DNA of 64,000 nucleotides from Patiriisocius sp047730165 (GTDB lineage Bacteria; Bacteroidota; Bacteroidia; Flavobacteriales; Flavobacteriaceae). Within the stretch, counting starts at the first letter, position 1, and every line of letters starts with the position of its first letter. Positions 17,108-25,513 of this stretch are shown here, one piece after another. The position numbers and the translations under genes were made by a program. Under the pieces are notes generated by a model. That model saw only the letters and a program-made list of their open reading frames with translations. It did not search any database and had not been told where the DNA came from. The DNA lies in the NCBI RefSeq assembly GCF_047730165.1, contig NZ_CP159834.1:2728001-2792000 (forward strand), in the 5' to 3' direction.

Positions 17108-17140
17108 TTAAAGAAGTTTAAGTTTCGAGCTGCAAAGTAC

Positions 17141-17148
17141 TAAATTTG
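17141..17148 (+). promoter_or_regulatory. Bacteroidetes -7 element for the YbaB gene
   Basis: TAAATTTG fits TAnnTTTG, 24 nt upstream of the ATG at 17173. It overlaps the TTG at 17146 that would otherwise extend the frame, supporting the downstream ATG. Confidence 0.55.
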
Positions 17149-17172
17149 CAGAGAATAATAAAGCAAAATATC

Positions 17173-17496
17173 ATGTTAGGAGACCTTATGGGAATGATGG
17201 GAAAACTTAAAGAAACCCAAGAAAAAGTAGAAGCTACAAAGCAGCGATTAAACACTGTGCTAATAGACGAACAGAGTAATGATAGCTTGTTAAAAATTAC
17301 ATTGACAGCCAACCGCGAATTAAAAGAAATTAAGATTGATGACGCGCTTCTTGAAGACAAAGAACAACTAGAAGATTATTTGATTCTCACGCTTAATAAA
17401 GCGATTAAAAAAGCCTCTGATGTGAACGATGCAGAACTAGCAGCTGTTGCAAAAGATGGAATGCCAAACATCCCTGGAATGGACATGTTTAAATAA
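17173..17496 (+). CDS. YbaB/EbfC family nucleoid-associated protein
   Basis: 107 residues from ATG 17173 (MLGDLMGMMGKLKETQEKVEATKQRL). YbaB/EbfC proteins are small dimeric DNA-binding proteins. The N-terminal helix with repeated Met and Lys, the central KITLTANRELKEIKIDD strands and the C-terminal NIPGMDMF fit the family. In many bacteria the gene sits next to dnaX and recR; here it is isolated between a peptidase and threonine aldolase. An upstream TTG at 17146 lies inside the promoter box and is unlikely to be used. Confidence 0.9.
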   Translation: MLGDLMGMMGKLKETQEKVEATKQRLNTVLIDEQSNDSLLKITLTANRELKEIKIDDALLEDKEQLEDYLILTLNKAIKKASDVNDAELAAVAKDGMPNIPGMDMFK

Positions 17497-17532
17497 AGAA
17501 ATTAGGTAAAGTTATTGAAATCTAAAAACAAA

Positions 17533-18561
17533 TCAGCTAGAATATGACCTAATAATGGTCACAAATTTATCGTGCATCTCACTTGTATAATCTTGATGCG
17601 TCACTATTCTCAACTTACCGTGTCCCATATTGCTTATTCTCACCCCTTTTTCTTCCAGATCTGCCATAAATTTTTCTTCTGAAATACCATCAACAAGATA
17701 GAAGATGACAATATTTGTTTCCGTAGGCTCTACAAGCCTAACATAAACCGCCTCTTCCAATGTTTGGGCCAAGTCTTTTGCTTGATCGTGATCTTCAGCC
17801 AGACGTTCTAGTTGGTTTTGCAATGCATATAAACCAGCTGCTGCCATAAAACCAACTTGCCGCATCCCACCTCCTAGCACTTTCCTAATGCGAATTGCGT
17901 TTTTCATTATAGAACTTTTACCAACCAGCACGGTTCCTAAAGGAGTGCCGAGTCCTTTGCTTAGGCAAATAGAAATAGTATCAAACACCTTCCCGTAGTT
18001 CTTTGGATCTTCGTTCTTAGCCACAATCGCGTTCATCAATCGGGCACCGTCAAGATGCAAGCCTAGCTTATGTGTATCGCACACGGCTCTTATCTTTAAA
18101 ATTTCAGCAAAATCATAACAGGCACCCCCTCCTTTATTAGTCGTATTTTCAAGACAGACTAAAGAGGTTAAAGGACTGTGGTAAAAATCTGGCGGATTTA
18201 TATTGTCTACTACTTGTTTTGCCGTAATCATCCCGCGATGCCCGTCTATGAGCTTACAAGAAACACCACTATTAAAAGAAGCACCTCCTCCTTCATAGTT
18301 ATACACATGTGCCCATTTATCACAGATCAACTGTTCTCCGGGTTGCGTGTGCAGCTTTATAGCCGCTTGATTGGCCATACTTCCTGTAGGAAAAAACAAA
18401 GCATCTTCCATCCCAAACAAATCTGCCACATACTTTTCTAGCGCATTCACTGAGGGATCTTCTTTATAAACATCATCTCCCACCTCTGCATGGATGATGG
18501 CTTGCATCATACCGGGAGTAGGTTTTGTTACTGTGTCGCTTCTTAGGTCTATTATTTTCAT
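17533..18561 (-). CDS. ltaE: Low-specificity L-threonine aldolase
   Basis: 342 residues. PLP enzyme cleaving L-threonine or L-allo-threonine to glycine and acetaldehyde in the cytosol. The N-terminal DLRSDTVTKPTPGM, the ring-stacking His84 (KWAHVYNYEGGG), HLDGARLMNA (169-178) and the PLP lysine in SICLSKGLGTPLG (K202) are diagnostic. Length is normal. The 28-nt hairpin element also found before prfB lies exactly 5 nt upstream of this ATG in the same orientation relative to the gene. Confidence 0.95.
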   Translation of the reverse strand: MKIIDLRSDTVTKPTPGMMQAIIHAEVGDDVYKEDPSVNALEKYVADLFGMEDALFFPTGSMANQAAIKLHTQPGEQLICDKWAHVYNYEGGGASFNSGVSCKLIDGHRGMITAKQVVDNINPPDFYHSPLTSLVCLENTTNKGGGACYDFAEILKIRAVCDTHKLGLHLDGARLMNAIVAKNEDPKNYGKVFDTISICLSKGLGTPLGTVLVGKSSIMKNAIRIRKVLGGGMRQVGFMAAAGLYALQNQLERLAEDHDQAKDLAQTLEEAVYVRLVEPTETNIVIFYLVDGISEEKFMADLEEKGVRISNMGHGKLRIVTHQDYTSEMHDKFVTIIRSYSS

Positions 18562-18566
18562 AGTAA

Positions 18567-18594
18567 TGCCCGCGCAGGCGGGTATCTGTTAAAT
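18567..18594 (-). repeat. 28-nt hairpin element, copy 1, in the ltaE leader
   Basis: Read on the minus strand it is identical over 28 nt to 21440-21467 read on the plus strand. It contains a CCCGC-CTGC-GCGGG stem-loop and ends 5 nt before the ltaE ATG. It may be a REP-like dispersed element or a leader control hairpin. The two copies are inverted relative to each other and flank the metalloprotease gene. Confidence 0.9.
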
Positions 18595-18683
18595 AGTATG
18601 TCAAAACCAAAATTGCCCTCGCTATTACGCAAAAGCAATTCATATCTTTTTCTCCGGAAATATTAAAAATTCAATCGCAGCTT

Positions 18684-21095
18684 TTAAAAGTCACATTGAT
18701 AAGAACCTATGGGACTTCCATCCGGAATTTTAGGAACCGCTAGTTGTTTAAAATTTTCTGGTGCACGATTAAAACGATCTATTTCTGAAAGTAAAAATAC
18801 TTCAAAAGCGCCACTTCCCTTCCTTAATTTTGCCGAAATATTTGCAATCCCCTCCATAGCAATTGCCTTAGTCTGCGGAATACTTTGATCACTCACCGAA
18901 AGATTCATCAGTTGTTGAAGGTATAAAAACTGCACTGACCGAATAATCTCTTTCTCATACTCCGAACCGGTCCTATTTTTAAAGCTATTATCCTGTAAAC
19001 GATTCATCACATCCTCGAGACTCAATGCATTTATATCTCGTGCTTTTTGCTGCACCAGACGGTTGGCACGTTGCGGATTAAAAAGTAAACTTAAAGTCAT
19101 TTCGCCGGCTGTGGCAGCAGCACCTATAGCGTCAAAAGCGACACCCATATTACTTTTAAAAGATTCTCTACTTCGATAATAGCCATAAGCTCGTGGTGGG
19201 AATAAAGACAATTTATCTTCTGGTATCGCCAAGTTATCTGGATCTAGAGTTTGTAAAACCACGTCAAGCGCTTGCACTTGCTCTTCCTTATTTAGATTTC
19301 TAGTAATGAGTTGCTCATCTCCCTTTACCGCATAATTATAATCCATCCCTCCTATCATTTTTACAGCAGCTTCCGTTTGAAAACGATGAAAGAAATACAG
19401 TGGAACAAACACATCTTCAAGCGTAGAATAAGGCTCTCCTGTTCGTATATTATCTGCAGAAAAGTTACGCATCGCGATGCGTCGCATTTCTAAAGCCATC
19501 CCTAATCGTGTGGCTGCATTTTTACCTGTATCCCATAAATGTGCCGTGGCGTGAGCACCACCTTCTGGGCGCGCATCTGGATCTGACATATAGCGTAGTC
19601 CTTTTGCCTGTGCTTCTTGTAAGATGGTATTTAAATAGGCTTTCTCAGTAGTTGTTGCTGGCACATTTCCGTAGGAATACGCCACCGTTACTTTATCCCA
19701 TTCCCCTATTCCCGTGTCATATGCTTGAGATACATCTATCACACCATTGCCCTCCTGCAACTGCGGATGCGGATAATCCATCACACTGGCATCGCCGTTT
19801 GCACTGGCGGCAAAGTTGTGGGCAAAACCAATAGTATGTCCAACTTCGTGCGCCGCTAATTGCCTAATGCGCGCCAAAGCCATTTCGAGCATCGGCTGGT
19901 AATTGTCATCGCTCGATTCAAAAGGCTTGTCTAACATTGCCTGCGCGATCATAAAATCTTGACGAATTCTCAAACTCCCGAGACTCACATGTCCCTTAAT
20001 AATCTCACCGGTGCGAGGGTCAATGACGCTGCCGCCATAACTCCAACCGCGCGTGCTTCGGTGTACCCATTGGATCACGTTGTAACGCACATCCATTGGA
20101 TCTGCGTCTTCAGGGAGCATCTTTACTTGAAAAGCGTTTTTGTAGCCTATCGCCTCATATGCTTGATTCCACCACCGTGCACCTTCCAATAATGCTGAGC
20201 GCACCGGTTCTGGAGTTCCTGAGTCAAGGTAATAAATTATAGGGTCTTTCGCTTTGGAAATAGCAGCAGCTGCATCTATCTTCTCCAATCGATGCCTAGT
20301 GACAAAACGTTTTTTAATAGGTTCCCAGATGGGGGTGCTATAGTCTAAGTAATCCATACTATAACTTCCGCAACGCGGATCAAAGGCTCTTGGTTCATAC
20401 TTGTCATCTGGCAATTGCACAAAACTTATATGTTGGATTACCGAAATACTCGAGGCATCTGGTGCTACACTTCGTATGTTTATGCCTGCAGGTTCTCCTT
20501 TAAAAGTAAGCAGTGATTCAAACTCAGTATTCTGTGGGAAAGATTTAGTGCGCCCCATCCAGAGGGCGCTTCTTGTTTTATCATATTTATACGTTCCCTC
20601 TTTTTGGCGTTTTAAAGATTGTGCGATTCCGTGGGCATCTTCCATTAAAAAGGGGGTGAAATCTATAATATAAGAATCGCCTTGGGTGTCTTTTATCTCA
20701 AAGCCAAAAAGAACAGAGCGTGCAAAAGCTTCAGAAATAGACTTTCGTTCTTGGGCGTTTTCAGTTTCTGCTCTAAACTTGAGATTGGGCTGTAGTAACA
20801 ATAACTTGTTTCCGCTTTTGATAAACGTTACGACGGCTTGATCGCCTAGTTGCCCTCTGTCTAGTCCTATGTCATTGCTTCCTAATCCGGTACGCAGGGA
20901 ATGCACATATAGAAATTGTTCCGCTAGTTTCGTTTTGGGCACTTCTAGATAGAGTTCACCTTTTGCGTCATCGTACTTAAAATCAAAGAAGCCCGTAAAG
21001 GATTGTAGGCGTGGTTTTGTGGTGGCCTCTTGTGCGATGATTGTGGTGTTTCCAAAGGCGATAAAGAGGGCAATGAGCAGTATATGTTTCGTCAT
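18684..21095 (-). CDS. Secreted zinc-dependent metalloprotease (DUF4953/DUF5117/DUF5118 type)
   Basis: 803 residues with a signal peptide (LIALFIAFGNTTIIAQ). The catalytic motif is HEVGHTIGFAHNF (His416, His420, third ligand His426), the extended HExxHxxGxxH zinc site of metzincin-like peptidases, with a Met-turn-like SVMDYPHP just downstream. The order (N-terminal DUF5118-like, a DUF5117-like region, catalytic DUF4953 domain) matches a Bacteroidetes/Proteobacteria family of large exported metalloproteases. It probably works in the periplasm or outside; the substrate is unknown. No T9SS tail is present. It lies between the two inverted copies of the 28-nt element. Confidence 0.88.
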   Translation of the reverse strand: MTKHILLIALFIAFGNTTIIAQEATTKPRLQSFTGFFDFKYDDAKGELYLEVPKTKLAEQFLYVHSLRTGLGSNDIGLDRGQLGDQAVVTFIKSGNKLLLLQPNLKFRAETENAQERKSISEAFARSVLFGFEIKDTQGDSYIIDFTPFLMEDAHGIAQSLKRQKEGTYKYDKTRSALWMGRTKSFPQNTEFESLLTFKGEPAGINIRSVAPDASSISVIQHISFVQLPDDKYEPRAFDPRCGSYSMDYLDYSTPIWEPIKKRFVTRHRLEKIDAAAAISKAKDPIIYYLDSGTPEPVRSALLEGARWWNQAYEAIGYKNAFQVKMLPEDADPMDVRYNVIQWVHRSTRGWSYGGSVIDPRTGEIIKGHVSLGSLRIRQDFMIAQAMLDKPFESSDDNYQPMLEMALARIRQLAAHEVGHTIGFAHNFAASANGDASVMDYPHPQLQEGNGVIDVSQAYDTGIGEWDKVTVAYSYGNVPATTTEKAYLNTILQEAQAKGLRYMSDPDARPEGGAHATAHLWDTGKNAATRLGMALEMRRIAMRNFSADNIRTGEPYSTLEDVFVPLYFFHRFQTEAAVKMIGGMDYNYAVKGDEQLITRNLNKEEQVQALDVVLQTLDPDNLAIPEDKLSLFPPRAYGYYRSRESFKSNMGVAFDAIGAAATAGEMTLSLLFNPQRANRLVQQKARDINALSLEDVMNRLQDNSFKNRTGSEYEKEIIRSVQFLYLQQLMNLSVSDQSIPQTKAIAMEGIANISAKLRKGSGAFEVFLLSEIDRFNRAPENFKQLAVPKIPDGSPIGSYQCDF

Positions 21096-21439
21096 TGATT
21101 GGTTATTTATTTGAATGTTATAAAATTACAGAAAATAAAAGGTTTATTATAATTGGGCTATGGTGTGGTTTAATAACAAAAACGCAAGGGAATACAATGC
21201 TGCGATAAGTGGGAATGACAAGCTTTATTGTTGATTAATTGCGCTGCGTTGCGAATCTGCTGATGGCCCGGATTGAAATTGATTCCGCTGCACTTTCCAA
21301 GTGAGAAACACAGGATTCAACTTCTACGTCATCTCCATCTTCTTTTTCAAGTTCAAGTTCATATTAACAAATTAGTTTGTGGAACAATTGTGCTTGCGTG
21401 ATCAATGCGTTATTTTTACATTTCATAATTGAACATCAC
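21096..21439. other. Intergenic region without a gene
   Basis: 344 nt between the metalloprotease start and the prfB leader element. No credible ORF. It contains GC-richer patches (about 21230-21300, GGCCCGGATTGAA and nearby) unlike the AT-rich surroundings, which resemble remnants of dispersed intergenic repeats. I cannot name them. Promoters for both divergent genes should lie here, but no full -33/-7 pair is obvious. Confidence 0.5.
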
Positions 21440-21467
21440 ATTTAACAGATACCCGCCTGCGCGGGCA
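21440..21467 (+). repeat. 28-nt hairpin element, copy 2, in the prfB leader
   Basis: Exact inverted copy of 18567-18594. It ends 5 nt before the prfB ATG at 21473. The GC-rich stem CCCGC/GCGGG would sit in the translation initiation region. Confidence 0.9.
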
Positions 21468-21472
21468 CAAGC

Positions 21473-22583
21473 ATGATTACAAACGACCAACTCCAAGACC
21501 TTCGCTCCCGCCTGGACGCGTTAAGGCAATATCTTTGACATAGCACACAAAGAAATCGAGATACAAAACGACGAAGAGAAAACCTTTGATCCTAATTTTT
21601 GGAACAACTCGCAGGAAGCCGAGGCTTTTATGAAAGTTTTACGAAGCAAGAAAAAATGGGTGACAGATTATGAAGAGGCCACTACTCTTTATGAAGATAC
21701 CGAAGTTATTTATGAGTTCTTTAAAGAAGGAGAAGCGCCTGCAGAAAATGTAGAAGACCGCTTTAACAAAGCTTCCGAAGCAATCGAGGCTCTTGAGTTT
21801 AGAAATATGCTAAGCGAAGAAGGCGATGCGATGAGCGCCGTGCTGCAGATTACAGCTGGTGCCGGTGGTACAGAAAGTTGTGATTGGGCAAATATGCTGA
21901 TGCGTATGTACTTGATGTGGGCAGAGCGTAATGGTTATAAAGTAAAAGAACTCAATTTTCAAGCTGGTGATGTGACGGGAATCAAAACTGTGACACTAGA
22001 GATTGATGGTGAGTTTGGTTTTGGCTGGCTTAAAGGTGAAAACGGTGTACACCGTCTGGTACGCATCTCCCCTTTTGACAGTAATAATAAAAGGCATACT
22101 AGTTTTGCAAGTGTGTATGTCTATCCGCTTGCAGATGATACGATTGAGATTGAGATCAATCCTGCAGATATAGGCTGGGATTTTGCACGAAGTGGTGGTG
22201 CGGGTGGACAAAATGTAAACAAGGTAGAAACCAAAGCGATCCTAACTCACAAGCCTTCAGGGATTGTGATTCATAATTCTGAGACGCGCTCCCAATTAGA
22301 AAACCGCCAGAAAGCGATGCAAATGCTAAAGTCGCAACTCTACGAAATAGAACTCCGCAAACAACAAGCCCAGCGTGCCGAAATAGAAGGTAGTAAAATG
22401 GCGATAGAATGGGGGTCTCAAATACGCAACTACGTTCTCCAACCCTACAAACTAGTAAAAGATGTGCGTAACGGTCACGAAAGCACCAATCCAGACGCGA
22501 TACTTGATGGCTATATTGATGAGTTTTTAAAAGCCTATTTAATGATGATGGGGCAGCACGGGAAAGCGGATGATGAGTTGTGA
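21473..22583 (+). CDS. prfB: Peptide chain release factor 2, with programmed +1 frameshift
   Basis: Recognises UGA and UAA stop codons on the ribosome. The 5' part starts at ATG 21473 (MITNDQLQDLRSRL) and meets an in-frame TGA after 21 codons at CTT-TGA-C (21533-21539). Skipping T21536 joins it to the long frame (DIAHKEIEIQNDEEKTFDP...), giving about 369 residues, normal for RF2. The SPF codon-reading tripeptide (about 199-201) and catalytic GGQ (about 244-246) are present, confirming RF2 and not RF1. Finding genes without the frameshift truncates it to an internal ATG at 21630. Expression is autoregulated: low RF2 favours the shift. Confidence 0.97.
21524..21539 (+). promoter_or_regulatory. 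prfB programmed +1 frameshift site
   Basis: An SD-like AGG (21524-21526) sits 6 nt upstream of the slippery CTT followed by TGA and C, the classic RF2 autoregulatory signal. The SD-like part is weaker than the AGGGGG of E. coli. Confidence 0.95.
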
Positions 22584-22875
22584 TATTTATTACGATTAAC
22601 TTTTGGGGAGCAAGACGCTTTTTTATTGTTACTTGAATTACTTATTACATTAATGTACTATTATAGAATTAGTAGAAGAAGAAGTAATAGGGTTAAGTTG
22701 ACCTTTATATACAATTAGAAACAGTCTTACAGACACGTAAGTAAATGCAATAGTATTATTTAACTTAAGTTAGCAGCTCTATCCTGTTCAGTTCAAAAAT
22801 CGCTGAGGATAAAATTATTGTACTTTTAATGAACTTATCCAATAGCATTTCTAAATAATCAAAAAAAAAACCTCA

Positions 22876-23268
22876 ATGAATTTTCACACACGTAAATGGA
22901 TAAAGCCAGAAGATTTAAACCCAAACGAAACCTTATTTGGAGGGCGGTTGTTAGAATGGATTGATGAGGAAGCTGCTTTGTATGCTATTATTCAATTGGA
23001 AAATCCGCGTACGGTTACTAAGTATATGAGTGAGATCAATTTTAGAAGTTCTGCAAAGAAAGGAGATATTATTGAAATAGGATTGAAACCATTAAAATAC
23101 GGGAGCAGCTCTTTAACTTTAGCCTGCGAAGTGCGTAATAAAATGACCAGAGAAGTTATTATTACGATAGACTCCATCATTATGGTAAGTCTTGGAGAAA
23201 ATGGAAAACCATATGCACACGGGAAAACAGAAATTGAATACGTGAAGGATAGATTGACTGATGATTAG
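22876..23268 (+). CDS. Acyl-CoA thioesterase, hotdog fold (YciA/BFIT type)
   Basis: 130 residues. The N-terminal PEDLNPNETLFGGRLLEWIDEEAAL matches the hotdog thioesterase motif (N-x-x-x-TLFGG...LLxWxDE), with the catalytic Asp in WIDE. The strand that follows (MSEINFRSSAKKGDIIEIGLKPLKYGSSSLTL) completes the fold. It hydrolyses acyl-CoA in the cytosol; chain preference is unknown. The 292 nt between prfB and this gene show no ORF. Confidence 0.9.
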   Translation: MNFHTRKWIKPEDLNPNETLFGGRLLEWIDEEAALYAIIQLENPRTVTKYMSEINFRSSAKKGDIIEIGLKPLKYGSSSLTLACEVRNKMTREVIITIDSIIMVSLGENGKPYAHGKTEIEYVKDRLTDD

Positions 23269-23321
23269 TCTTTTGAGATCTGCAGAATGAACAAGTATAA
23301 TTAATATTTAAATTTTTTCAC

Positions 23322-23528
23322 ATGAAAACGATCACAATCAGCATTGCTTTAATAATGTCACTAGCTGTATTTACTGCCTGCACTGACAAGAAGAAAACGG
23401 AAGAGAACCTTGAAATTGAAGTCATTTCAGAAGAAAATAGCACCTATGTAGATGAAACTATGGAGCAAGATGAAAAAAGAAGACTTGATAGTATTCAACA
23501 AGTTAAAGAACACGGGCACGCACACTAA
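23322..23528 (+). CDS. Small lipoprotein with His-containing C-terminus
   Basis: 68 residues. The signal peptide ends in VFTAC (Cys20), so the product should be a lipoprotein. The remainder is highly acidic, and the C-terminus HGHAH could bind metal. It is the first of three tightly spaced genes (8 nt to the HupE-like gene). The reading frame is short but the position and signal are convincing. Family not recognised. Confidence 0.75.
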   Translation: MKTITISIALIMSLAVFTACTDKKKTEENLEIEVISEENSTYVDETMEQDEKRRLDSIQQVKEHGHAH

Positions 23529-23535
23529 TTGAAGT

Positions 23536-24225
23536 ATGAAATTAGCGAAAATAACAAAGTCCATTATTCTCATACTCTGCTGTCTTATTTCTGTTTCGGC
23601 ATTCGCACACGGTGTGGATGAAGAGACACAGTCATTTTTAACGTCAAACAAAGGAGTTGCTTTTGGGCCTTTTCTCTATATAGGTGCTAAACATATGATT
23701 ACGGGCTACGACCATTTACTTTTTTTAGTAGGCGTTATTTTTTTCTTATTCAGAACGAAAGAAATTATCACTTATGTTACTTTTTTTACGATTGGGCACA
23801 GTGCTACGTTATTGTTAGGTGTGATGGCAGACATTAATGTAAATACCTATATGATTGATGCCATCATTGGTTTATCTATCGTCTATAAAGGGTTTGATAA
23901 CATGGGAGGATTCAAGAAAGTATTTGGGACACAACCCAATACCAAAGCAGCCGTGCTTGTTTTTGGATTATTTCATGGCTTCGGACTTGCCACGAAACTA
24001 CAAGATTTTAAATTTGACAAAGAAGGGCTATTCACAAATCTATTAGGTTTTAACTTGGGTGTGGAAATTGGTCAATTTTTAGCCCTGGGATTGGTACTTT
24101 TAATTCTCACGTTTTGGCGACAGTACCCTAGTTATTTCAAGTTTTCGCAAATCACGAACATCGTTTTAATGGCAGCTGGATTCTTGTTATTTGGATATCA
24201 ATTAACAGGATATTTTATTTCTTAA
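23536..24225 (+). CDS. HupE/UreJ family membrane protein
   Basis: 229 residues with an N-terminal signal segment ending AFAHG, followed by about six membrane helices. The motif GAKHMITGYDHLLFL (His53, Asp59, His60) is the conserved metal-type H-x5-D-H motif of HupE/UreJ proteins, which are thought to be nickel or cobalt permeases. A second conserved segment is LFGLFHGFGLATKL. No hydrogenase or urease gene is nearby, so the role here is probably general metal transport (inference). It lies between a lipoprotein with a His-rich end and a membrane-anchored protein, 11 nt before the latter. Confidence 0.88.
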   Translation: MKLAKITKSIILILCCLISVSAFAHGVDEETQSFLTSNKGVAFGPFLYIGAKHMITGYDHLLFLVGVIFFLFRTKEIITYVTFFTIGHSATLLLGVMADINVNTYMIDAIIGLSIVYKGFDNMGGFKKVFGTQPNTKAAVLVFGLFHGFGLATKLQDFKFDKEGLFTNLLGFNLGVEIGQFLALGLVLLILTFWRQYPSYFKFSQITNIVLMAAGFLLFGYQLTGYFIS

Positions 24226-24236
24226 TTTAAACTCTT

Positions 24237-24866
24237 ATGACTACAAATAATCAACCTAAATTAAGCAAAGGCCAATTATCAAAATCACTCCTCATTGCCC
24301 TACTTATTGGCGCTCTTGTATTGATTACAGCTATTTTACCTGCAGAATATGGTATAGATCCTATTGGGACGGGGGAATTATTTGGTTTTTCTAAGTTATA
24401 TCAAGACAAGAATATTTCCGAAGTAGTTAAAGCCGAATCAAATTTAAATTTTAAGCAACTGAAAATGGAAAAACTAGGCTCTCCTTCTAGTGTGGCTAAA
24501 CCTAGTGAAGCCGATAATTCACCTCCCGCACTACAATATCTAGTGAGAGAAGACACCATTTCTGTGGTTGTACCAGCAGAAAAAGGGATTGAATACAAAT
24601 TTAAAAGTCTTAAATATGGGAGCACCAAATACGAGTGGACTACTGATTCTGGCATTGTGTACATAGATTTTCACGGAGAGGTAAAACAAGAGAATCCGCC
24701 ACAGAATATATTTTATGAGAGCTATACACTTGCCTATTCTAATAATATGGCGGGAACATTTACAGCTCCTTTTGAAGGGAAACACGGTTGGTATTTTAGG
24801 AATGAAACGAAGAAAGCGATTGTCATTACTATCAAACTTAAAGGGCAGTACGAGCTGTTTAAATAA
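24237..24866 (+). CDS. Membrane-anchored protein of the HupE cluster
   Basis: 209 residues: one N-terminal membrane helix (SLLIALLIGALVLITAILPAEYGIDPIG) and a periplasmic beta-rich domain (about 105-209). The N-terminal arrangement and the ILPAEYGIDPIGTG motif resemble proteins annotated as transmembrane anchor protein, which are often found next to HupE/UreJ genes in Proteobacteria. It probably works together with the HupE-like permease in the same operon. Biochemical role unknown. Confidence 0.8.
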   Translation: MTTNNQPKLSKGQLSKSLLIALLIGALVLITAILPAEYGIDPIGTGELFGFSKLYQDKNISEVVKAESNLNFKQLKMEKLGSPSSVAKPSEADNSPPALQYLVREDTISVVVPAEKGIEYKFKSLKYGSTKYEWTTDSGIVYIDFHGEVKQENPPQNIFYESYTLAYSNNMAGTFTAPFEGKHGWYFRNETKKAIVITIKLKGQYELFK

Positions 24867-24870
24867 GTCA

Positions 24871-25050
24871 TTATTTTTCTAATATTTTATTTATAACCCT
24901 GCCAAACAAACAGTAATCTAAAATTGACATCAATATCACGATTGAACAAAAGAAAAATTCTATGGGCGCCAAAAAATCTACCAATCTTGGTGATTTTGGT
25001 ATGACCTCATTATTTATCCATCTGTTTTCTTCATAATTAGGTAGATACAT
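24871..25050 (-). CDS. Possible small membrane protein
   Basis: 59-residue frame on the minus strand from ATG 25050. It begins MYLPNYEENRWINNE, has a hydrophobic helix around residues 27-50 (LAPIEFFFCSIVILMSILDY) and ends KILEK. It lies in an otherwise empty stretch, 4 nt from the convergent HupE-cluster gene, and downstream of the small ORF at 25220, from which a terminator separates it. No family recognised, no promoter seen. It may be spurious. Confidence 0.3.
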   Translation of the reverse strand: MYLPNYEENRWINNEVIPKSPRLVDFLAPIEFFFCSIVILMSILDYCLFGRVINKILEK

Positions 25051-25166
25051 CTTCCTAATGTTATTTTTTTAACGATGTTTTTTGTCAACTTTCAGATTTT
25101 GTCTTTGCAACGTGGGGAGTAAAAGTTCGCAATATTAACAAAAAAGTCCTTAAGTACTAAAACCCA

Positions 25167-25199
25167 AAAAACCCGTCTAATTAAAAATTAGACGGGTTT
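25167..25199 (-). terminator. Intrinsic terminator
   Basis: AAAACCCGTCTAAT (25167-25180) pairs with ATTAGACGGGTTTT (25186-25199). On the minus strand it follows the stop codon of the small ORF at 25220 by about 20 nt. Confidence 0.88.
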
Positions 25200-25219
25200 T
25201 AAATATTTTAAATAGGAGC

Positions 25220-25387
25220 TTACTCCTGTTCTCTTTTCTTTTCTTCACGCTTTAATTTAAAATTCTCTAACAACTGTCCACCTATCCAGTAAGGAATAAT
25301 AGACACTAGAAATATCATTAGCCAAAATCCTATGGTAAGTATCGTTAAGAAAGCTAAAAATCCTAGATATTGGTCAAAATCAAACAT
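25220..25387 (-). CDS. Small membrane protein, 55 residues
   Basis: Frame on the minus strand from ATG 25387: MFDFDQYLGFLAFLTILTIG, then one long hydrophobic helix or a hairpin up to PYWIGGQLL, and a charged tail (KLKREEKKREQE). Codon use looks like real coding sequence, and a strong terminator follows its stop closely, as expected for a transcribed gene. It lies downstream of the B12 receptor on the same strand, 126 nt away. Family unknown. Confidence 0.6.
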   Translation of the reverse strand: MFDFDQYLGFLAFLTILTIGFWLMIFLVSIIPYWIGGQLLENFKLKREEKKREQE

Positions 25388-25513
25388 TGCGTGTAGTATT
25401 AAGTTTTTACAAAGATAGGTAGTATTTTACAAAAACAAAACCTCCAAATGAAAAAGAAATAGAGTTTTAAACAAGTTTTCAAATGCACAATATAATTTAT
25501 CCAATAGTGCAAT

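Noticed and set aside
18594..21440. Invertible or composite mobile element bounded by the 28-nt inverted repeats
   Set aside because: No recombinase or transposase between the repeats, and the internal metalloprotease is an ordinary chromosomal gene. Kept only as an alternative in the finding.
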